Shown: in pieces, positions 51,792 through 61,356 of the stretch
Numbering within the stretch: the first letter of the stretch is position 1
Layout: each line of letters opens with the position of its first letter
Source of the DNA: Streptomyces sp. HD
Lineage (GTDB): Bacteria; Actinomycetota; Actinomycetes; Streptomycetales; Streptomycetaceae
DNA length: 64,000 nt
Reading direction: 5' to 3'
Assembly: GCF_028369295.1 (NCBI RefSeq)
Contig: NZ_JAQMYP010000027.1
Span: 1-64,000 of the forward strand
Translations under genes and position numbers: made by a program
Notes under the pieces: generated by a model
The model's input: only the letters and a program-made list of their open reading frames with translations
The model's database searches: none
Told to the model about the DNA's origin: nothing

Positions 51792-52595
51792 TCAGAGGAC
51801 GGGCTGGCCGGGGGCGGGGTGGGGGCGGTCGTGGGTGATGGTGGCGGCCGACTTTCCGCCGTCGATGGTCAAGGTGGTGCCGGTGATCCATGCCGCGTGG
51901 GGCGAGAGAAGGAACGCCGCGGCGGGCGCGATGTCCTCGACCTCGCCGAGGCGGCCCAGGGGGTAGCTGGTCGCGATGGTCTCCGGCGGCAGGACGGCGA
52001 GCGGGTCCATGAACGCGGTCTGGATGAAGGCGGGGGCGATGGCGTTGACCCGTACGCGCGGGGCGAGTTGGTCGGCGAGGTCTTTCGTGAGGCGGTGGAG
52101 GGCGGCCTTGGTGGCGCTGTAGGCGGGCATCCGGCACACGCTGGTGGCGGAGATGGTGTTCAGCATCAGGACGGACCCGCCGTGGTCCTTCATCCATGAC
52201 CGCCAGGCCAGCTGGGTGTAGCCGAGCGCGCCCAGCACATTGGTGTCGAACATGCGACGGCAGCAGTCCAGGTCGAGGTCGATGACCGGGGTGTCGAGCG
52301 CGGGGTTGACACCGGTGGTGTAGACGAGCAGGTCCAGCCGCCCGAAGGTGTCCATGACGGCGTCGACGGCGGCCCTGCGATCGGCGTCCAGGCGGCTGTG
52401 GGCCCTGACGGGAAGGACCCGGCGGCCGGTCTCCGCGCGGATGCTCTTGGCCGCCTGCCGCAACGGCTCCTCGTTGCGGGCGGTCAGCGCCACCGACGCG
52501 CCCTGACGGGCCAGTTCGGCGGCGATGGCGTAGCCCATGCCCCGGCTGGCCGACACCACCAGAGCCACCTGTCCGTCGAACAACTGCTCGGTCAT
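51792..52595 (-). CDS. SDR oxidoreductase of the aryl-acid-like cluster
   Basis: A 267-aa classical SDR. The cofactor motif is SASRGMGYAIA and the active site has the Ser region NTISATSV and YSATK (Tyr/Lys present). The C-terminus shows GEVEDIAPAAAFLLSPHAAW, typical of FabG-like reductases. Its ATG at 52595 overlaps the acyltransferase stop by 4 bp, so it is the last gene of a four-gene operon. It probably reduces a keto group or oxidises an alcohol on the pathway intermediate. Confidence 0.9.
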   Translation of the reverse strand: MTEQLFDGQVALVVSASRGMGYAIAAELARQGASVALTARNEEPLRQAAKSIRAETGRRVLPVRAHSRLDADRRAAVDAVMDTFGRLDLLVYTTGVNPALDTPVIDLDLDCCRRMFDTNVLGALGYTQLAWRSWMKDHGGSVLMLNTISATSVCRMPAYSATKAALHRLTKDLADQLAPRVRVNAIAPAFIQTAFMDPLAVLPPETIATSYPLGRLGEVEDIAPAAAFLLSPHAAWITGTTLTIDGGKSAATITHDRPHPAPGQPVL

Positions 52596-53887
52596 CGGCC
52601 GCCTGCTTTCGGTGTGGTGTCGGCACAGGTGGCCATGTCGTCGACGGCCCGGCGCCACAGGAGGGGGATCGTCTCCGCGCCGGGCAGGGCCCGGTCGATC
52701 TGGAAGCAGACGGTGGACGTCTCGGCGTAGAGGAAGAGGGCCGAGGTGAGAGGGAAGCCGTCGGGGCAGCAGATGACGGGGACGACGCGCTCGACCGGGT
52801 CGCCGAGGTACGCGAGCGGCTGACGGACGCGGAAGATCGAGGCGACCGCGGTGAGCCGGTCGGGGGCGGCGGTGCGGGCGACCAGTTGGTGGTACGTCTG
52901 TTTCGGCTCCCGCTGGGTGATGCGGTGGAGGGTCTGCTTGTAGGCCGGGTCCTTGAGTACGGCCGTGGCGGCCGATGTGCGGCCCAGCCGGCGGGCGGCG
53001 GTCATGGAGCCGCCGGGCAGATCGAGGCGGGCGAGGAAGAACCGGTTGCCGGGCAGGCCGGTCTCGGCGCGGGTGCGCAGGTTGACGGGGAGCATCAGCG
53101 GCAGCGGATCCGAGGCCGCCTCGGGGTGGTGCTCGCCCGCCCAGCGGGTGATCGCGTGGGCGAGCGCGGCCATGTGGACGTCGTTGGCCGTGGCGTCGTA
53201 CGCGCGGCCGGTCTCCTCGATCAGGCGGCTGGGGACCTCCGTCCACAGGATGTGGCGGCGCCCGGACAGTGGCCGCCGCGCTGTGTTCCACAGGCCGTGG
53301 GGGCGTGTGTTGCGCCAGATGAAGGCCGTGGTGTCGAGGAACCAGCGCGGTTCCGGGGAGGGGACCGGCCCGGGGAAGGCGGCGGCCGACGGGTCCGCGA
53401 TGTCCTCCGGACCCAGCAGGGTTTCCAGGACCGTGACGAGGTTCGCGGCGTCCTGGACCTCGTGGTGGGAGAACAGGGCAAGGCAGTACTTCCCCGGCGC
53501 GTGGCCCGACAGCAGGACCAGACGCCAGGCCGGGGCGCCGGCGGGCAGGGGGCCTCGGAGCAGCTCGCGCACGGTCTCGTCGAGGCGGTCGGGCCCGGCC
53601 GGGACGAGGTGTGCGAAGACGTGTTCTTCGAGGTCGGGGGCGTGCGGGGACCAGCGTGGGCAGTCGTCGTCGGTGGTGAGCACATGCGTGAGGCACGGCA
53701 GGAGGTGCAGTCGGCGGCCGATGGACGCGCGCAGTTCGGGCAGGTCAGGGGCCGTGCCGGTCAGGTGCGCGACGACTGCCACGTTGGGTACGGCCTCCGG
53801 GTGGGAGGCCAGTTGGCCTGCGGCGTGGAAGAGCAGGTCGACCGGGTTGGGGGCGGGAGGAGCGATGACCGAGGTGAGGACGGGCAT
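52592..53887 (-). CDS. WS/DGAT- or condensation-like acyltransferase
   Basis: A 431-aa protein with the HHxxxD acyltransferase motif at H141-H142-D146 (SHHEVQDAAN; the usual Gly after Asp is Ala). Downstream patterns resemble the wax-ester/diacylglycerol acyltransferase half of the CoA-dependent acyltransferase superfamily (MLPVNLRTRAETGLPGNRFF, then LYAETSTVCFQIDRALPG). It would transfer an activated acyl group to an alcohol or amine. GGAGG precedes the ATG at 53887. Given the CoA-ligase neighbour, aryl-CoA is a likely donor, by inference. Confidence 0.82.
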   Translation of the reverse strand: MPVLTSVIAPPAPNPVDLLFHAAGQLASHPEAVPNVAVVAHLTGTAPDLPELRASIGRRLHLLPCLTHVLTTDDDCPRWSPHAPDLEEHVFAHLVPAGPDRLDETVRELLRGPLPAGAPAWRLVLLSGHAPGKYCLALFSHHEVQDAANLVTVLETLLGPEDIADPSAAAFPGPVPSPEPRWFLDTTAFIWRNTRPHGLWNTARRPLSGRRHILWTEVPSRLIEETGRAYDATANDVHMAALAHAITRWAGEHHPEAASDPLPLMLPVNLRTRAETGLPGNRFFLARLDLPGGSMTAARRLGRTSAATAVLKDPAYKQTLHRITQREPKQTYHQLVARTAAPDRLTAVASIFRVRQPLAYLGDPVERVVPVICCPDGFPLTSALFLYAETSTVCFQIDRALPGAETIPLLWRRAVDDMATCADTTPKAGGR

Positions 53888-53888
53888 G

Positions 53889-55628
53889 TCAGTCGCCTCC
53901 AGGCGGGGATACGGACGGGGCCGGGGCCTCCAGCGGGGCTGAGCCCTGATCGGGAACACGAGGACCGTGCCCCAGCTCCTGCAGCCGAGCGCAGGCCTCC
54001 TGCCGCACCCGGTGGCGGTTGACCTTGCCGGTGCCGGTGGTGGGCAGGGAGGCGAAGGACAGGAACTGGCGCGGGCACTTGTGCGGGGCCAGCGCCGCAC
54101 GGCAGAACGCGGTCAGCGCGGCCGGGTCGAGAGCCGCGTCCACCGGGTCCCCGGACGCCGGGACCACGCAGGCCACGGGCCGGTCGAGGCCGTCGGCGTC
54201 GGGCACGGCCACGACGCACACCGCGGCCACGGTGGGATGGGCGAGCAGACGGTTCTCGACCTCGGCCGGGGAGACCCAGATGCCGCCGTTCTTGATCATG
54301 TCGTTCGCGCGCCCGTGGCAGACGTACTCGCCGTCCGGCTCCCGCGTGAACAGGTCACCGGTGTTCAGCCACGGCCCCTGGAACACGGTGTGCGTCGCGG
54401 CGGTACGGCACCAGTAGCCGGTGGCGGCCGAGGGCGCCCGTACCTTCAGTACGCCGGGCTCGCCGGGCGGTGACTCGGTACCGTCCGCCGACGTCAGGCG
54501 CAGCTCGTAGCCGGGTACGGGGGTGCCGAGGGAACCCGGCCGGCAGTGGCCGGGGCGGTTGGACAGGAAGATGTGCAGGGCCTCGGTCGAGCCCATCCCG
54601 TTGAGCAGGTCGACCCCGAAGCGGGCCCGGAAACGGTGCTGGAGCTCCGGCGGCAGGGGCTCCCCGGCCGACACGGCCAGCCGTACGCCCTGGAAGGCGT
54701 CGTCGGGGATGCGGCGGTCGTGCAGCAGGGCCGCGTAGGAGGTGGGCACGCCGAAGAAGACGGTGGGGGTGTCCTCGGCGAGGCGCCGGGCGATGGAGCG
54801 GGGCGTGGGCGGCGCCGGGTCGAGGACCGCGGTGGCTCCGGCGGCGAGCGGGAAGAAGCAGGAGTTGCCGATGCCGTACGCGAAGAACAGCTTCGCCACC
54901 GAGAGACAGCGGTCCTCCGGCGTCAGCTCCAGCACCTGCTCTCCGTAGTGCTCCGCGACGTAGCGGATGCTGCCGTGCCGGTGCATCGCGGCCTTCGGGT
55001 CGCCGGTCGTGCCCGAGGTGTACAGCCACAGGGCGGGGGAGTCCTCGGTGGTGCGGTCCGGCGCCCGGTCGCCGGGTCCGGACGCCTCGCCCGCCGCCAG
55101 CAGGTGCTCCCATCTGACCCGTACGACACCGGGCGGGGGCTCCACGGGAGCGTCGTCCAGCACGACTATGCCCGCCAGATCGGGCACGGCCGCCACATTC
55201 CATACGGCCGTCTGCGAACGCTCGCAGAAGTCCGCACCGGCGACCAGGTGGCGGCACCGGGAGTCGCCCAGGAGCGCGGTCAGTTCGCGGGCGGTGCTCA
55301 TGGTGGACACGGGCACCGGAACGGCGCCCATCCTCAGCAGCGACAGCAGGGCGACGACCGTGTCCGGAGTGTCGGCGGCGTGGATCACCACCCGCTCCTC
55401 CGGGCGGACGCCCAGTGCCCGCCAGCCGGCGCTCGCGCGGGCGACCTGCACGGCCAGTTCGTCGTACGTCGTCGTGGAGCGCGGGCCGACGAGGGCGGGG
55501 CGGTCGCCGAGACCGCGGGCGATCTGACGGTCGACCAGGTAGACGGCCGCGTTGAACAGGGCGTCCATGGGGGTGGTGGTGCTTGGGGGGCTCGTGGGGC
55601 CCGTGCCGGATGTCCCGGAGTCGCTCAT
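53889..55628 (-). CDS. Benzoate-CoA-ligase-like adenylate-forming enzyme
   Basis: A 579-aa member of the ANL superfamily. The ATP loop is WLYTSGTTGDPKAAM (about 201-215), followed by the family core GMGSTEALHIFLSNRPG and the hinge and catalytic-Lys motif TGTGKVNRHR near the C-terminus. The HGSIRYVAEHYGEQVLELTP and AKLFFAYGIGNSCFFP segments resemble benzoate/aryl-CoA ligases more than fatty-acid ligases. It likely activates a carboxylic acid as CoA thioester. It is 1 bp from the acyltransferase gene and 38 bp after the PLP-enzyme gene. Confidence 0.9.
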   Translation of the reverse strand: MSDSGTSGTGPTSPPSTTTPMDALFNAAVYLVDRQIARGLGDRPALVGPRSTTTYDELAVQVARASAGWRALGVRPEERVVIHAADTPDTVVALLSLLRMGAVPVPVSTMSTARELTALLGDSRCRHLVAGADFCERSQTAVWNVAAVPDLAGIVVLDDAPVEPPPGVVRVRWEHLLAAGEASGPGDRAPDRTTEDSPALWLYTSGTTGDPKAAMHRHGSIRYVAEHYGEQVLELTPEDRCLSVAKLFFAYGIGNSCFFPLAAGATAVLDPAPPTPRSIARRLAEDTPTVFFGVPTSYAALLHDRRIPDDAFQGVRLAVSAGEPLPPELQHRFRARFGVDLLNGMGSTEALHIFLSNRPGHCRPGSLGTPVPGYELRLTSADGTESPPGEPGVLKVRAPSAATGYWCRTAATHTVFQGPWLNTGDLFTREPDGEYVCHGRANDMIKNGGIWVSPAEVENRLLAHPTVAAVCVVAVPDADGLDRPVACVVPASGDPVDAALDPAALTAFCRAALAPHKCPRQFLSFASLPTTGTGKVNRHRVRQEACARLQELGHGPRVPDQGSAPLEAPAPSVSPPGGD

Positions 55629-55666
55629 GGGGTCTCCAAGGGAGGTGAGGACGGGGTGGACGTCGA

Positions 55667-57202
55667 TCAGGTGTCGCCCTGGCTCATCCGCAGGAGTTCC
55701 AGCGCCAGCCGGGTGCCGTTCGGGCCGAGCCGATCGTGGAAACGCTCGACCACCTCCCGCTCCCGGGCCAGGTCGGTCCGGGGCATGCCGCCGTGCAGCC
55801 GGGAGACGCGGATGCTCCGGGAGACCCCGTCACGGGCGCTCAGCAGATTCATCAGGTCGTTGTCGAGGGCGTCGATCAGGGCCCGTTGCCGCCCGATCCG
55901 GGCCTGTGCGGCGAGGGCGCTGCCGTGCCGCGTGCCGTTGTCCGGCCGCCGGGTTCGCTGCGGCCGGCGCTGCCACTCCTCGGCCGCCTCCAGCAGCCGG
56001 TCGATGTCCCTGAAGGTGTTGTAGTGATGACAGCTGACGCGGACACCGCCCACGCCGGAGGTGAAGCGGACGCTCACGGCGACTCCGGACGCGAGCAGCG
56101 ACCGCATGAGCGCCACGTCGGTGGCGGCGCGTCCGGTGCCGAAGGTGAGGATCGCGGACCGGTGGCGTGGATCGAGTGGACCGGCCATGCCGAGTCCCAG
56201 CCGGTCGAGTCCCTCCGCCAAGTAGTCGGTGAGCGCCCGGACATGGGCCTCGATCCGCTCCGGCCGCAGCTCCAGCACCAGGGAAAGGGCCGCCGAAAGC
56301 CCCACGGCTCCCGGGAAGTTGCCGGTCCCGCCGGTCTCCCACGCATACGCCTCGTCGGTGAACTCGCACTCCTGCAGCGGAGCGACGTCCATCCGCTCGA
56401 ACGCCTCACCCCAGGTACGGGCCGGCGGTCTCGCGGCGAAGAACCCGGCGATCGGCCGCCGCAGCCGTGGACGCGCCCTGGGGGCCAGGTACATGAATCC
56501 CGTGCCGAACGGCGAGCACAGCCACTTGTGGCCCCCGCACACGAGGATGTCGACCGGCGTCTGCCGGACGCTCAGCGGAAGCACCCCCAGGTGCTGCGCC
56601 GCGTCCACGACGAGCCACACGTCCCGCTGCCGGCACAGTTCGGACAGTGCCGCGAGATCGGCCCGGAACCCGTTGGTCCACTGCACCGAACTCAGCGCCA
56701 GCACCTTGACGTCCGGGGTCAGCAGAGCCTGTACGGCATCCACGCCCACGCCGCCGGACGCGTCGTGCGGAACAGTGCGGACGCCGACCCCGCGGTCCTG
56801 TAACTGCCGCCACACGAGCCCCATCTGCACGAACTCCAGGTCGGGCATCAGCACCTGGTCCCCGGCGTTCAACGGCAGGGACTCGGCGGCGATCTTCAGA
56901 CCGTGCGTGGTGCTCTCCACCAGCGCGATGTCACCGGGTTCCGCCCCGATCAGCCGTGCCGCGAGCGGACGCGCCGAGTCCCTCAGCTCGTTGAGCCGGC
57001 CGTGCATCTGCGTCCCGGACTCCCCGGCGCAGTACTGCATGCCCTGCACCAGCTCGGTCACCGCGCGCACGGCCCGTAACGGGGCCACACCGATACACGC
57101 GGTGTCGAGATAGGTCTTGTGGGCGAGGGCCGGGAACTCCCTGCGCAGACGGGGAGACGCTCCACCGAAGCCGGGTTCTTCACGATGACGGTCCACACGC
57201 AT
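55667..57202 (-). CDS. Class-V PLP enzyme fused to a chorismate-mutase-like domain
   Basis: A 511-aa two-domain protein. Residues about 20-420 are an aminotransferase class V (cysteine desulfurase/isopenicillin-N-epimerase-like) domain: TYLDTACIG, ESTTHGLKIAAE, pyridine-binding D200 in VVDAAQHLG and PLP lysine K226 in CGGHKWLCSPFG. Residues about 430-511 resemble an AroQ chorismate-mutase domain: RQRALIDALDNDLMNLLSAR, a middle SRLHGGMPR and REREVVERFHDRLGPNG. This fusion suggests a chorismate-derived substrate. The ATG at 57202 has GGGGTGAG upstream; longer readings are less likely. First gene of the four-gene operon. Confidence 0.88.
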   Translation of the reverse strand: MRVDRHREEPGFGGASPRLRREFPALAHKTYLDTACIGVAPLRAVRAVTELVQGMQYCAGESGTQMHGRLNELRDSARPLAARLIGAEPGDIALVESTTHGLKIAAESLPLNAGDQVLMPDLEFVQMGLVWRQLQDRGVGVRTVPHDASGGVGVDAVQALLTPDVKVLALSSVQWTNGFRADLAALSELCRQRDVWLVVDAAQHLGVLPLSVRQTPVDILVCGGHKWLCSPFGTGFMYLAPRARPRLRRPIAGFFAARPPARTWGEAFERMDVAPLQECEFTDEAYAWETGGTGNFPGAVGLSAALSLVLELRPERIEAHVRALTDYLAEGLDRLGLGMAGPLDPRHRSAILTFGTGRAATDVALMRSLLASGVAVSVRFTSGVGGVRVSCHHYNTFRDIDRLLEAAEEWQRRPQRTRRPDNGTRHGSALAAQARIGRQRALIDALDNDLMNLLSARDGVSRSIRVSRLHGGMPRTDLAREREVVERFHDRLGPNGTRLALELLRMSQGDT

Positions 57203-57607
57203 CCGACTCACCCCGTCGCAGGCCGTAGTTCCACCTCCATCCGATGCTCGGGCGGACGAGTCAAGAGGCTCAAGAGCGCGCGGAAGGGGAGCACGCGCAC
57301 AACGGACGCGCGCGGTGCACATGTATTCATAGGACTAGATGCAGAGCGCGGGAGTGCTTCCAGCGCTTGCCTCCAGCACGTTCGGACAGGGGCCGTCCGG
57401 GAAGAGTCCCAGTGCTCGGCGGCCAGGCGGACCCGTCGACGATCTCACGCACCTGGTCAGGCAGCGCGTCGCGTGTAGCGAGGGCGTCGAACCTCCAGTC
57501 CATCTGGCACGGCGGTCACATGAACTCGTCGGTCACTCGCTGGGCTCCGTCCTTCTGCCATGACGACACCATGACCGAACCGAACCCACGTCCGTCCCTG
57601 CTTCCCG
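57203..57607. other. Gene-free region between ABC exporter and biosynthetic operon
   Basis: About 400 bp that should carry the leftward promoter of the PLP-enzyme operon and the end of the ABC-permease transcript. An AT-rich pocket around 57318-57340 (containing TATTCATAGG) stands out and is a candidate promoter. No convincing gene or perfect hairpin was found. Confidence 0.5.
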
Positions 57608-58746
57608 TCACGCCTCCTCCCAGCGGAACAGGCGGGCGGCGATCAGTGTCAGCACGGCGGCGAAGGCCAGCAGTCCCGCTATGACGGGCAGGGCCGCGGA
57701 CCAGCCCTGGCCTCGGGACAGTACGCCCTGCATCGCCTCGCCGAGATGCTTCAGCGGCAGGAACTCCGACACCGTACGGACCCACTGCGGTGCGGAGTCG
57801 AGCGGGAAGAAGGAACCGGACAGGAACGCCATCGGCAGGGTGACGATCTGCGCCAACCCGTTGGCGGCCTCCTCGGACTTCGCCCAGGCGCCGACGACCA
57901 GCCCGATGGACATGAAGGCCAGCGTGCCGCTCAGGATCAGGGGAAACGACAGCCACCAATAGCCGGTCAGCCGCAGACCGAAGTAGGGCAGGGTGGCCAC
58001 TCCGAGGAAGATCACCGTCTGAGCGAGCGCCAGCGTCAGATTCACGCCGATACGGGCGCCGATCACCGATCCGGCGTTGACGGGCGCCAGCCACAGCCGG
58101 CGCAGGATGCGTTTCTTGCGCCAGTTGACCAGGTTGAGCGCGGTGCCGAACACCGCGCCCATGGCCACCGCCCAGCCGAGCAGTCCGGGCGTGAGGAACT
58201 GGATCGGCTTGGTCGACTCGTCCTCGACCTGCCCAGCCGTCAGCGTGTAGGCGGGCGGCTGACCGGTGGCGGCCTGGTTGGCCCGCTGGACGATCGAGTT
58301 CAGGATGCCCTGCACGTTCCCCGCGCGTACCAGGTCGCCCGCCGAGAAGCGCAGTTCGACCTTCCCCGCGCTCTGGGTGACCGCGGCGTCCGCGTCGCCC
58401 TTGCGGACCTGTTCCAGGGCGTCCGCGAGGGCGGCCGCCGAGCCGTCCGTCTTCTCGATCCGCAGCACGTCACGGAGTTGTTCGCGATCCTTGTCCGGCA
58501 TCTCGTCCAGAACGGCGACGTCCCCGACCTGGATCACCTTCGACTCGGAGACACCGGCGTCCTTGAGGAGGGTGCCGAGCAACAGCAGGAACATCAAGGG
58601 GAAGATCAGCATGAAGAAGACCGCTGACCGGTCGCGCAGCAGGCCCAGCGTCATGGCCCTGCTGAGGCTGCGAAAGGCCTGAACCCCGGTCCCGGTCCCG
58701 GTCCCGGTCCCGGTCCCGGTCGCCGTCCCCGTCGCCTTCCTCGTCC

Positions 58747-58750
<4 letters not shown>
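57608..58750 (-). CDS. ABC-2-type exporter permease
   Basis: A 380-aa permease: TM1 (VFFMLIFPLMFLLLLGTLL), a large extracytoplasmic domain (about 65-180) and five or more C-terminal helices, the arrangement of ABC-2_membrane_3/YhgE-like exporters. The first 22 residues are a Thr-Gly dipeptide repeat encoded by a hexanucleotide repeat; the true start may be later (MTLGLLRDRS). The GTG at 58750 overlaps the ATPase stop. It may export the product of the adjacent operon. Confidence 0.92.
58688..58735. repeat. Hexanucleotide repeat in the permease N-terminus
   Basis: Five perfect GGTCCC units (58688-58717) and three variants encode alternating Thr/Ala and Gly near the start of the permease. Gain or loss of units keeps the frame. 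Confidence 0.88.
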
Positions 58751-59475
<725 letters not shown>

Positions 59476-59528
59476 AACGATCGACGGTATCCCGGAACGA
59501 TCCGTTCAGGCGGGGCCCGGGAGCGGTA

Positions 59529-59732
59529 TTACGCGGTCCCCTTCACGCCCTGCACGAAGGCGGCCCAGGACGACGCCGAGAGCATCAGTACGTGGCCTGC
59601 GGGGACCTTGCTGTCGCGGACGGGGACTATGCCGGAGTAGCTGTCGGCGACCTCGATGCAGTCATTGGCTCCCCCTTCGCTGTAGCTCGACTTTCGCCAC
59701 ACGGCGGTACTGAGGTCGAGGGTGCGCGTCAT
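59529..59732 (-). CDS. DUF397-family small protein
   Basis: A 67-aa DUF397 protein with the canonical pattern TAVWRKSSYSEGGANDCIEV, then VPVRDSKVPAGHVLMLSA and WAAFVQGVK. GGAGG precedes the ATG. It lies 2 bp after the XRE/DUF5753 regulator gene, the standard partner; such pairs are developmental or antibiotic regulators in Streptomyces (bldB-independent whiJ-like systems). Confidence 0.93.
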   Translation of the reverse strand: MTRTLDLSTAVWRKSSYSEGGANDCIEVADSYSGIVPVRDSKVPAGHVLMLSASSWAAFVQGVKGTA

Positions 59733-59734
59733 GA

Positions 59735-60553
59735 TCAGTGCTCCTCCAGTACGTCCCTGATGAACGCGAGCGAGTCCGACGGGGACAGCGCCAGGTCGCG
59801 GAGCCGATCGTAGGACAACCGCTGCCGCAGCACCTCGTCCGCATCCTCGATCAACCGGCTACAACCGTTGCCTTCCTTATAGGCAACGGCACTTCCGCCC
59901 CTCTGCCAGAGCAGGGTCAACGACCCGACCATATGGTGGTGCGCTCCTGCCGAGAACGGCAGTACCTGAAGCGTCATGTTGGGCCACAGCGCCGCAGCTT
60001 CAAGACGAAGTAGTTGGTCGCGCCATGTCTTGCCCTGGGCAGCAGGGCGCCTGAGCGCGAACTCGTCCATGATGATCCGGACTTCGGGTTCCGGCTTCTG
60101 CCTCAGCAGGTACTGCCGCCCGAGCCGAGCCGCTACTTGCTCCTCGATGGCTTCGTCGCCATCAGCCGTTGTCTGCGCCCCAGACAACACCCCCCGAGCA
60201 AAGTCCTCGGTCTGCAGAAGTCCTGGAATCCCTGGCGAGAACACCCACATGATCCGCGCCGTCGCCTCCAACGCCATGTACTCCTTGTACTGGTCCTTGA
60301 ACGCGTCCAGCCGAGCCGCCTTCCAGTGGCTTAAGAGCAGGTCACCGGTGCCGTAGTACCCGTCCAAGTCCTCCATGACCGTCACCTTGGACAGCCGCTC
60401 CCCGGACTCCAGCCGACTCAGATAGCTCTTCTCGTACCCGGTTTCGTCGGCCAACTGCCCCAGTGACTTCCCGGCCTTCTCCCGCAGAACCTTCAGTGTC
60501 TGCCCCAGCATCGCCCGCCCGGAAACCGGCTCCGCGTCAACCTTCTCGCTCAC
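59735..60553 (-). CDS. XRE-family regulator with DUF5753 domain
   Basis: A 272-aa regulator: N-terminal helix-turn-helix (KSLGQLADETGYEKSYLSRL, then ESGERLSKVTVMEDL) and a C-terminal DUF5753 domain (VFSPGIPGLLQTEDFARGVL, then EFALRRPAAQGKTWRDQLLR and QVLPFSAGAHHHM). WhiJ-like proteins of this type act with a DUF397 partner, encoded next. The GTG at 60553 has GAGGGG upstream and is preferred to a start 12 codons earlier. It is divergent from a small-protein operon across 186 bp, which probably holds its operator. Confidence 0.93.
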   Translation of the reverse strand: MSEKVDAEPVSGRAMLGQTLKVLREKAGKSLGQLADETGYEKSYLSRLESGERLSKVTVMEDLDGYYGTGDLLLSHWKAARLDAFKDQYKEYMALEATARIMWVFSPGIPGLLQTEDFARGVLSGAQTTADGDEAIEEQVAARLGRQYLLRQKPEPEVRIIMDEFALRRPAAQGKTWRDQLLRLEAAALWPNMTLQVLPFSAGAHHHMVGSLTLLWQRGGSAVAYKEGNGCSRLIEDADEVLRQRLSYDRLRDLALSPSDSLAFIRDVLEEH

Positions 60554-60739
60554 GTCACCCCTCACCGTTGCCTGCGCGCCAGACAACACCGAACCTCTTC
60601 CGCAGCGTACGTCGCACCTGTGACGATCGAGGCACGAACGGTAATCACCGCTCGTCAGACCACCCCCACGACAAACCCCCGCGACCGATGGTGCTCGGTC
60701 CGGGGGCCGTGGCCGACGCTTATCCCAAGGAACGCCGAC

Positions 60740-60985
60740 ATGCGCGAACGTACCGCCCTGCTCATCGAATCGCTACTGATTGCACTCGTACGAGTACTAC
60801 TTCCCGGCCGGGGCCAACACCGAGCAGCCGCCCCGCCCCAACCCCCGCCCCCCAAACAAAAGTTGGCCGCACCATGCCGCTGTGAGCGCGAACGCATCCT
60901 GCAGCGCCGTCGCGCCCACTGGGCCGTCGCCTACGGCACCCACGCCGCCCCGCGCCGACCCCACGCAGCGGAGGTCTCCGTATGA
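60740..60985 (+). CDS. Small Arg/Pro-rich protein next to XRE system
   Basis: An 81-aa protein: a hydrophobic N-terminal helix (RTALLIESLLIALVRVLLPG), a Pro-rich stretch (APPQPPPPKQK), then a basic Cys-containing tail (CRCERERILQRRRAHW). AAGGAA precedes the ATG. Its stop overlaps the next start (ATGA). I recall comparable small proteins beside XRE/DUF397 pairs in other Streptomyces; function is unknown. Confidence 0.72.
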   Translation: MRERTALLIESLLIALVRVLLPGRGQHRAAAPPQPPPPKQKLAAPCRCERERILQRRRAHWAVAYGTHAAPRRPHAAEVSV

Positions 60986-61326
60986 GCTCCCCCGAAGAAC
61001 TCCGCCTCCTCCCCTGGACCACCCCCGACGGCAATCCCTGCTACCTCAGCACCGACACGGAGGACAGCAGACTCTCCCGGCTCGCCGACGACATGGAGGC
61101 GGCCCAACTGGACTCGGGCGAACAGGTACTAGCCGGAGCCAGAGCCGTCCTCACCGACACCAAGGCCGGCGAACGCGCCGTACGCTTCGCGCTCACGCGC
61201 GCCACGGAGGCCCTGGAGGACGTCATCCGCATCGCGGTCAGCCGCGGCGGCGGCCGTACGACTGCTTGGGCACTGTCGGCGGATCATGTGGCTCAGGAGG
61301 TGATCGGGCAGAGAAAACAGTGGTAG
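60982..61326 (+). CDS. Hypothetical protein of the XRE-associated operon
   Basis: A 114-aa mostly helical protein (LLPWTTPDGNPCYLSTDTED, then ADDMEAAQLDSGEQVLAGAR). It is translationally coupled to the preceding small gene by a 4-bp overlap. The first 30 residues are polar with one Cys, and the rest is helical. No domain is recognised. It probably belongs to the same regulatory island as the XRE/DUF397 pair. Confidence 0.72.
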   Translation: MSSPEELRLLPWTTPDGNPCYLSTDTEDSRLSRLADDMEAAQLDSGEQVLAGARAVLTDTKAGERAVRFALTRATEALEDVIRIAVSRGGGRTTAWALSADHVAQEVIGQRKQW

Positions 61327-61356
61327 GCCGCCCGATCACCCTGACACGATCTGGGT

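Noticed and set aside
57339-57563. 74-codon rightward frame between the ABC exporter and the PLP-enzyme gene
   Set aside because: No ribosome-binding site, no family resemblance and shadow-like composition.
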